9,251 bases of DNA from JBKECY01 sp047975025 (GTDB taxonomy: Bacteria; Bacillota; Clostridia; Lachnospirales; Lachnospiraceae). This document shows, piece by piece, positions 4,734-9,251 of the stretch. The first letter of the stretch is position 1, and each line of letters opens with the position of its first letter. Under the pieces are notes generated by a model that saw only the letters and a program-made list of their open reading frames with translations, searched no databases and was not told where the DNA came from. The translations under genes were made by a program, and so were the position numbers. The stretch lies in assembly GCA_047975025.1 (NCBI GenBank), contig JBKECY010000073.1:1-9251 (forward strand), written 5' to 3'.

Positions 4734-6851
4734 TTAATTATCTTTCTTGGACAGCACTTTTTCCTGTACTGATTTTGGTACTGGCTCATATCTGTCGAAG
4801 AACATTGAGTAGTTTCCACGTCCCTGTGTTCTGGAACGAAGATCAGTGGAATAACCGAACATTTCTGAAAGCGGTACGTATCCGCGGATCATCTTACCGC
4901 CACCGATATCATCCATACCTTCAATACGTCCACGACGAGAGTTGATATCTCCGATAACGTCACCCATGTAATCTTCCGGTGTCGTAACTTCGACTCGCAT
5001 GATCGGCTCAAGCAATGCAGGAGCTGATTTCGCCATAGCTTCTTTGAATGCCAGTGAACCGGCAATATGGAAAGCCATCTCTGATGAATCGACTTCATGG
5101 TAGGAACCATCGTATACGGTTGCGCTTACACCAACTACTGGGAATCCACCCAAGATACCGGCTTTCATCGCTTCCTCAATACCCTGACCTACGGCCGGAA
5201 TATATTCTTTAGGAATCGAACCACCGACAACAGTAGACTCGAATTTGAACAATTCTTCACCGTTGGCATCCATTGGCTCAAACTTAACTTTACAATGTCC
5301 GTATTGTCCACGACCACCAGACTGTTTTGCGTATTTGCTATCAACGTCTGCTGGTTTCGTAAATGTCTCTTTGTAAGCAACCTGCGGTGCACCTACGTTA
5401 GCCTCTACCTTGAACTCGCGGAACAAACGATCTACGATGATTTCAAGATGAAGCTCGCCCATTCCGGCGATGATTGTCTGTCCAGTCTCTGGATTTGTAT
5501 GAGCTCTAAAGGTAGGATCTTCCTCAGCAAGTTTTGCCAGTGACTCACCTAATTTGCTCTGTCCCGCTTTGGTCTTAGGCTCAATTGCAAGCTCAATAAC
5601 CGGTTCCGGGAATTCCATTGACTCAAGGATAACCGGATTCTGATCATCACAGATTGTATCACCTGTGGTCGTGAATTTAAATCCGATTGCTGCTGCGATA
5701 TCACCTGAGTACACTTTGCTAAGTTCCTCACGCTTATTAGCATGCATCTGCAGGATACGTCCTACACGTTCTTTTTTGTTCTTAGTCGCATTTAATACGT
5801 AAGAACCTGAATTTACATAACCTGAGTAAACTCTGAAGTACGCAAGTTTTCCTACAAATGGGTCTGTCATGATCTTAAATGCAAGTGCCGAAAATGGCTC
5901 TTCATCTGAAGCATGACGTACAATTTCATTTCCGTCCAGATCGACACCTTCAATTGCAGGGATATCTGTCGGAGCCGGCATGAATTCTACAATCGCATCC
6001 AGTAACTTCTGAACACCTTTATTACGATATGCTGTTCCGCAGCAAACCGGAATTGCCATGTTCTCAGCAGTTCCTTTGCGAAGTGCAGCTTTTAACACTT
6101 CGGTAGTCGGCTCTTCGCCCTCTAAATACTGCATCATCAGGTCATCGTCCAACTCACAGATCTTCTCGATCAGTTCTGTATGGTACAGCTCTGCATCGTC
6201 CTTCATATCATCAGGAATGTCAACAATGGAGATATCCTCGCCTTTGTCATCATTATAGATATAAGCCTGCATTTCAAACAGATCTACAATTCCCTGAAAA
6301 TCATCTTCTTTGCCGATTGGCAGCTGCAGAACTACTGTGTTCTTGCCCAGTCTGGTCTTGATCTGGTCAACTGTGTTGTAGAAATCTGCGCCCAGAATGT
6401 CCATCTTATTAACAAATGCCATTCTCGGTACGTGATATGTATCTGCCTGACGCCATACATTCTCAGACTGTGGCTCTACACCACCCTTAGCATCAAACAC
6501 ACCTACGGCACCATCCAGTACACGAAGTGAACGCTCTACCTCAACAGTAAAGTCAACATGTCCCGGCGTATCAATAATATTGATTCGATGCTCGAGAGCA
6601 CCTGGCTTTGTATTACATCTTTCCTGCAAAGTCCAGTGGCAGGTGGTAGCTGCAGAAGTAATGGTAATACCTCTCTCCTGCTCCTGCTCCATCCAGTCCA
6701 TGGTAGCGGTTCCTTCGTGGGTATCTCCAATTTTATAATTTACACCAGTATAGTATAAAATACGCTCTGTAAGAGTTGTCTTACCCGCATCTATATGAGC
6801 CATAATACCAATGTTTCTGGTTCTCTCTAATGGATATTCTCTTCCAGCCAA
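4734..6851 (-). CDS. fusA: Elongation factor G
   Basis: A 705-residue translocation GTPase, equal within a residue or two to typical EF-G. The G domain carries AHIDAGKT (18-25), RGITI (60-64), DTPGH (94-98) and NKMD (148-151). Later domains are complete, including the domain IV/V region with GQYGHCKVKF and the end RYEPVPKSVQEKV. EF-G moves tRNA and mRNA through the ribosome and, with its recycling factor, splits post-termination ribosomes. The start is a TTG at 6851: MAGREYPLERTRNIGIMAHID matches the standard EF-G N-terminus, and no ATG lies nearby (the next in-frame Met is M17, inside G1). AGAGGGGG (6868-6861) is the ribosome binding site and overlaps the rpsG stop codon, implying translational coupling; the gap is 15 nt. 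Confidence 0.98.
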   Translation of the reverse strand: MAGREYPLERTRNIGIMAHIDAGKTTLTERILYYTGVNYKIGDTHEGTATMDWMEQEQERGITITSAATTCHWTLQERCNTKPGALEHRINIIDTPGHVDFTVEVERSLRVLDGAVGVFDAKGGVEPQSENVWRQADTYHVPRMAFVNKMDILGADFYNTVDQIKTRLGKNTVVLQLPIGKEDDFQGIVDLFEMQAYIYNDDKGEDISIVDIPDDMKDDAELYHTELIEKICELDDDLMMQYLEGEEPTTEVLKAALRKGTAENMAIPVCCGTAYRNKGVQKLLDAIVEFMPAPTDIPAIEGVDLDGNEIVRHASDEEPFSALAFKIMTDPFVGKLAYFRVYSGYVNSGSYVLNATKNKKERVGRILQMHANKREELSKVYSGDIAAAIGFKFTTTGDTICDDQNPVILESMEFPEPVIELAIEPKTKAGQSKLGESLAKLAEEDPTFRAHTNPETGQTIIAGMGELHLEIIVDRLFREFKVEANVGAPQVAYKETFTKPADVDSKYAKQSGGRGQYGHCKVKFEPMDANGEELFKFESTVVGGSIPKEYIPAVGQGIEEAMKAGILGGFPVVGVSATVYDGSYHEVDSSEMAFHIAGSLAFKEAMAKSAPALLEPIMRVEVTTPEDYMGDVIGDINSRRGRIEGMDDIGGGKMIRGYVPLSEMFGYSTDLRSRTQGRGNYSMFFDRYEPVPKSVQEKVLSKKDN

Positions 6852-6866
6852 CTGCTTCTACCCCCT

Positions 6867-7337
6867 CTAGAATCTATAATGAGCAAATGCTTTATTTGCC
6901 TCTGCCATTTTATGCATGTCTTCTTTTTTCTTGACAGATGCACCGGTGTTGTTCATTGCGTCCATTAACTCATTGGCCAGACGGTCTTCCATTGTCTTTT
7001 CGCCTCTCTTGCGAGAGTACAGTGTAATCCAACGAAGAGCCAGCGCCTGACGGCGATCCGGTCTAACTTCAATCGGAACCTGATATGTGGCTCCACCGAT
7101 ACGTCTTGCTTTTACTTCTAACATAGGCATGATGTTGTTCATTGCCTCTTCAAATACTTCTAATGCTGGCTTCTCAGCCTTAGCTTCAACTTTTGCAAAT
7201 GCTTTGTATACGATCTTCTGTGCTACTCCTCTTTTACCATCCAACATAATGTTGTTGATAAGTTTAGTAACAACTTTATTGTTATACAAAGGATCAGCTA
7301 AAACGTCTCTTTTTTGTATATGTCCTTTACGTGGCAC
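6867..7337 (-). CDS. rpsG: 30S ribosomal protein S7
   Basis: A 156-residue primary 16S rRNA-binding protein that nucleates assembly of the 30S head. The sequence MPRKGHIQKRDVLADP, the central ARRIGGATYQVPIEVRPDRR (about 78-97) and the end AEANKAFAHYRF are hallmark S7 segments, and the length is normal. The start is GTG at 7337, following AAGGAGGG at 7 nt. It lies between rpsL (231 nt upstream) and fusA (15 nt downstream). In E. coli, S7 is the translational repressor of this operon and binds the rpsL-rpsG spacer. Here the spacer is longer and contains an 8-bp hairpin just before the ribosome binding site; whether S7 binds it is unknown. Confidence 0.99.
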   Translation of the reverse strand: MPRKGHIQKRDVLADPLYNNKVVTKLINNIMLDGKRGVAQKIVYKAFAKVEAKAEKPALEVFEEAMNNIMPMLEVKARRIGGATYQVPIEVRPDRRQALALRWITLYSRKRGEKTMEDRLANELMDAMNNTGASVKKKEDMHKMAEANKAFAHYRF

Positions 7338-7568
7338 GTTGCTTCCCTCCTTAACTAGGTTTATAGTTTCTCTATAAACTGATTATCTCATAGGTACTCA
7401 CATGAAATCTACTATGTGTTCGCACTGACAGTTCAACTCGCCTTATATACATTCACTGCAATAGGTCTGTTCTTTCTATATCTACCCGCAACCGATAGGG
7501 AATATGGAACAATCGCACAACTTATAGCGTATGTGTTTCTTTGTGATAAACTTCTGATTGAGTTACTT
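7338..7568 (-). other. Long rpsL-rpsG intercistronic spacer, no gene found
   Basis: 231 nt separate rpsL and rpsG, much longer than the 15-nt rpsG-fusA gap. I see no terminator and no consensus promoter. Short potential stems in the minus-strand RNA are CACAA/TTGTG near the rpsL end and the 8-bp hairpin at 7359-7379. A plus-strand hydrophobic frame from 7416 runs antisense into rpsL without a ribosome binding site and is not called. The spacer may be the counterpart of the E. coli S7 regulatory site, but no sequence match is claimed. Confidence 0.5.
7359..7379 (-). promoter_or_regulatory. Perfect inverted repeat just upstream of the rpsG ribosome binding site
   Basis: Arms GTTTATAG (7359-7366) and CTATAAAC (7372-7379) with a 5-base loop. 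In the rpsG mRNA it forms a hairpin ending about 5 nt before AAGGAGGG, placed where it could modulate ribosome access. Nineteen of 20 bases at 7361-7380 match 2342-2361 in the VOC promoter. TATAAA in its arm has no fitting -35, so I do not call a promoter. Confidence 0.5.
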
Positions 7569-7982
7569 TTATTTTTTAGGTCTTTTAGCTCCGTATTTAG
7601 AACGAGCCTGTCTTCTGTTAGCGACACCCGCCGTATCAAGAGTTCCTCTGATTACATGGTATCTGGTACCAGGTAAATCCTTAACTCTACCACCACGTAC
7701 AAGAACTACACTATGCTCCTGTAAATTGTGACCTTCTCCCGGAATATAGCTTGTTACTTCGATTCCATTGGAGAGACGTACTCTGGCGATTTTTCTAAGA
7801 GCCGAGTTAGGCTTCTTAGGTGTTGCTGTCTTAACAGCCGTACATACACCACGCTTCTGGGGAGACGACACTGTGCTGGACTTCTTTCTAAGAGAGTTAA
7901 AGCTCTTCTGAAGTGCCGGTGCAGTTGACTTTTTCGCTGATGTCTGTCTTCCTTTTTTTACTAATTGGTTAAAAGTTGGCAT
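7569..7982 (-). CDS. rpsL: 30S ribosomal protein S12
   Basis: A 137-residue decoding-centre protein. It is about 13 residues longer than E. coli S12 because of the N-terminal insert around 28-40 (KSFNSLRKKSSTV), usual in Firmicutes. Conserved loops are intact: TPKKPNSALRK (54-64) and GRVKDLPGTRYH (98-109). The lysines at the classical streptomycin-resistance positions (K57 and K101 here; Lys43 and Lys88 in the usual numbering) are wild type, so nothing suggests ribosomal streptomycin resistance. The ATG at 7982 follows AGGAGGTGA, an optimal ribosome binding site. It is the first gene after the promoter at 8111-8140 and has a structured leader of about 120 nt; rpoC lies 209 nt upstream on the same strand. 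Confidence 0.99.
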   Translation of the reverse strand: MPTFNQLVKKGRQTSAKKSTAPALQKSFNSLRKKSSTVSSPQKRGVCTAVKTATPKKPNSALRKIARVRLSNGIEVTSYIPGEGHNLQEHSVVLVRGGRVKDLPGTRYHVIRGTLDTAGVANRRQARSKYGAKRPKK

Positions 7983-8008
7983 TCCTTAATTCACCTCCTG
8001 TTTGATTT

Positions 8009-8052
8009 ACCGCCCTCTGCAGCTTTTGCTGTTGGCAGGGGCAATATGCGGT
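8009..8052 (-). promoter_or_regulatory. Bulged stem-loop in the rpsL leader (candidate cis-regulatory RNA)
   Basis: In the minus-strand RNA four helices stack on one axis: ACC/GGT (8052-8050 with 8011-8009), GCCC/GGGC (8042-8039 with 8015-8012), CTGC/GCAG (8038-8035 with 8020-8017) and AGC/GCT (8030-8028 with 8023-8021). They close an AAAA tetraloop. Bulges are GCATATT and CAAC on the 5' side and one A on the 3' side. There are 14 Watson-Crick pairs in 44 nt. The stem ends about 10 nt before the ribosome binding site. I cannot match it to a named ribosomal-protein leader. Confidence 0.55.
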
Positions 8053-8076
8053 TGCTATTTTACAATAATTTGGCGC

Positions 8077-8099
8077 ACAAAAAATGCTGCATTTTTTGT
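8077..8099. repeat. Perfect 11-bp-arm palindrome at the 5' end of the rpsL transcript
   Basis: ACAAAAAATGC (8077-8087) and GCATTTTTTGT (8089-8099) flank a single base. In the mRNA it would begin 5-6 nt after the predicted start and fold as a hairpin of up to 10 bp with a 3-nt loop. It could be a 5' stabilising hairpin, an attenuator or a protein-binding operator. GC content at the stem top is too low for a convincing terminator. Confidence 0.7.
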
Positions 8100-8110
8100 C
8101 ACGCTTGTGT

Positions 8111-8140
8111 ATTATACCTCTCTGTAATATGTGTTGTCAA
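8111..8140 (-). promoter_or_regulatory. Consensus sigma-A promoter of the str operon (rpsL)
   Basis: Minus strand: -35 TTGACA (8140-8135), 18-bp spacer, -10 TATAAT (8116-8111); both hexamers are perfect. Transcription should start around 8105-8104, giving a leader of about 120 nt before rpsL. It lies 51 bp after the rpoC stop, so rpsL-rpsG-fusA are probably driven mainly from here, with possible read-through from rpoBC. Confidence 0.88.
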
Positions 8141-8179
8141 GCCTTTTTGACGCACAGTCAGCCTTAGTGTGCAGGATGC

Positions 8180-8204
8180 TGACAATCAGCTTTACTGATT
8201 GTCA
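8180..8204. repeat. Perfect inverted repeat over the rpoC stop codon
   Basis: Arms TGACAATCAG (8180-8189) and CTGATTGTCA (8195-8204) with a 5-base loop that contains the rpoC TAA stop. The RNA stem has 10 pairs and includes the last rpoC codons (Asp-Asn-Gln). No T-run follows on the minus strand, so it does not look like an intrinsic terminator. It could be an mRNA-stability or processing element at the rpoC/rpsL junction. Confidence 0.7.
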
Positions 8205-9251
8205 ACGTTCGCTGGATCATAAGCATCCAGTGTCACATCACCTGCATCCTCTGACATTTCAGAGAAGTCCAGTTCAAAGTTATCATCGAGCAGAATCTCG
8301 TCATTCTCCAGAGAATCCGTATCCAGCTGCACTGAGCTGTAACACTTCATACCTGTACCGGCCGGTATCAGTTTACCGATAATAACGTTCTCTTTAAGTC
8401 CGATCAGCGGATCGACCTTGCCCTTGATTGCAGCTTCGGTCAGGACCTTTGTTGTTTCCTGGAACGAAGCGGCTGACAGGAATGAGTTCGTAGCAAGAGA
8501 TGCTTTCGTAATTCCCAGCAGAACCTGCTTACCTTCTGCGACTTCCTTGCCTTCTGCTGCCAGATTCTCGTTCTCTTCCTCATAATCCAGAACATCTACG
8601 AGTGTTCCCGGCAGGAAGCTTGACTCTCCGTTGTTCTCAATTCTGATTTTCTTGAGCATCTGACGCACAATGACTTCAATATGTTTATCGTTAATCTCAA
8701 CACCCTGCAGACGATATACACGCTGTACTTCCTGGATCATATAATCCTGTACAGGGCGTACGCCTCTGATGCTTAAGATATCATGCGGATTGACACTACC
8801 TTCGGTCAGCTCGTCGCCGGCCTCCAGAACATCTCCGTCCTGAATCTTGATACGTGACCCGTAAGGAATCAGGTAGGTTTTGGAATCTCCCTGCTCATTG
8901 TCTGTCACAGTAATCTCACGTTTCTTCTTGGTATCACTGATTGTCGCAACACCCGGTATCTCAGTAATGATGGCAAGACCTTTCGGCTTTCTTGCTTCAA
9001 AGAGCTCCTCGACACGAGGAAGACCCTGTGTAATATCACCACCGGCCACACCGCCTGTATGGAAGGTACGCATCGTCAGCTGTGTACCCGGCTCACCGAT
9101 TGACTGCGCAGCGATGATACCAACGGATTCACCGACTTGTACAGACTCACCAGTTGCCATATTGGCTCCATAGCATTTTGCACACACACCAACGCGGCAT
9201 TTGCAAGTCAGAATCGTACGAATCTTCACTTCATTAAGCTCTTTGCCATTC
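8192..9251 (-). CDS. rpoC: RNA polymerase beta' subunit, C-terminal 352 residues (partial, 5' end outside window)
   Basis: The frame stays open to the window edge; the GTG at 9229 encodes an internal valine within NEVKIRTILTC, not a start. The visible part begins in the second zinc-binding region: C16, C23 and C26 in TCKCRVGVCAKC are three of its four ligands (the fourth lies upstream). The trigger-loop segment GIIAAQSIGEPGTQLTMRTFHTGG (residues 44-67, given by position) carries the conserved R61 and H64 that contact the incoming nucleotide. There is no large insertion after the trigger loop, unlike the SI3 of enterobacteria. A region with repeated basic and acidic stretches follows, then a strongly acidic tail. 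The beta' subunit forms part of the polymerase active centre. The stop at 8192 lies in an inverted repeat, 51 bp before the rpsL promoter. Confidence 0.98.
   Translation of the reverse strand, partial: NGKELNEVKIRTILTCKCRVGVCAKCYGANMATGESVQVGESVGIIAAQSIGEPGTQLTMRTFHTGGVAGGDITQGLPRVEELFEARKPKGLAIITEIPGVATISDTKKKREITVTDNEQGDSKTYLIPYGSRIKIQDGDVLEAGDELTEGSVNPHDILSIRGVRPVQDYMIQEVQRVYRLQGVEINDKHIEVIVRQMLKKIRIENNGESSFLPGTLVDVLDYEEENENLAAEGKEVAEGKQVLLGITKASLATNSFLSAASFQETTKVLTEAAIKGKVDPLIGLKENVIIGKLIPAGTGMKCYSSVQLDTDSLENDEILLDDNFELDFSEMSEDAGDVTLDAYDPANVDNQ

Noticed and set aside
4889..6758. Several frames of 64-148 aa on both strands inside fusA
   Set aside because: They are shadows of the EF-G reading frame without start signals of their own.
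7416..7676. Plus-strand hydrophobic 86-aa frame antisense to the rpsL end
   Set aside because: A GTG start without ribosome binding site or promoter, and a third of it is antisense to highly constrained S12 codons.
8077..8099. Palindrome as a terminator of rpoC transcription
   Set aside because: The top of the stem has only a few G/C pairs, the T-run is part of the stem, and it lies downstream of the rpsL promoter.

Overview
The window looks like a chromosomal segment of a low-to-mid GC Gram-positive anaerobe of the Clostridia, most likely a Lachnospiraceae gut bacterium. This rests on the style of EF-Tu, EF-G, S12 and RpoC (S12 with the Firmicutes N-terminal insert, RpoC without a large trigger-loop insertion), the strong AGGAGG Shine-Dalgarno sites, the sigma-A-type promoters, and the small XRE-regulator plus membrane-protein module typical of this group. 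The genus cannot be fixed from the sequence alone.

The right two thirds (3421-9251, all minus strand) is the str operon: the 3' end of rpoC (cut by the window edge), then rpsL (S12), rpsG (S7), fusA (EF-G) and tuf (EF-Tu). A consensus sigma-A promoter lies between rpoC and rpsL. It is followed by a leader of about 120 nt containing a perfect A/T-rich palindrome at the predicted 5' end and a larger bulged stem-loop just before the rpsL ribosome binding site. rpsG starts with GTG and fusA with TTG. tuf has its own promoter in the fusA-tuf gap. A strong hairpin at 3352-3393 closes tuf and also serves the convergent puuD-like gene.

The left third (1-3420) holds small unrelated units. From the left edge: the C-terminal part of an ABC exporter ATPase (plus), ending in a hairpin whose loop contains the stop codon; a two-gene minus-strand module of a 69-aa XRE repressor overlapping a 107-aa three-helix membrane protein; a divergent multi-pass membrane protein of about 221 aa (plus); a VOC/PhnB-like protein (minus) whose 3' end overlaps it by 12 bp; a 319-bp spacer with a 12-bp tandem repeat and two divergent promoters; and a class I glutamine amidotransferase-like gamma-glutamyl hydrolase (plus).

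I found no mobile element, CRISPR array, tRNA, rRNA or clearly new multi-gene system. The points most worth a second look are regulatory: two matching operators sitting on the XRE promoter, the structured rpsL leader, a 20-bp element shared between the VOC promoter and the rpsG translation start region, and the unexplained 231-nt rpsL-rpsG spacer.
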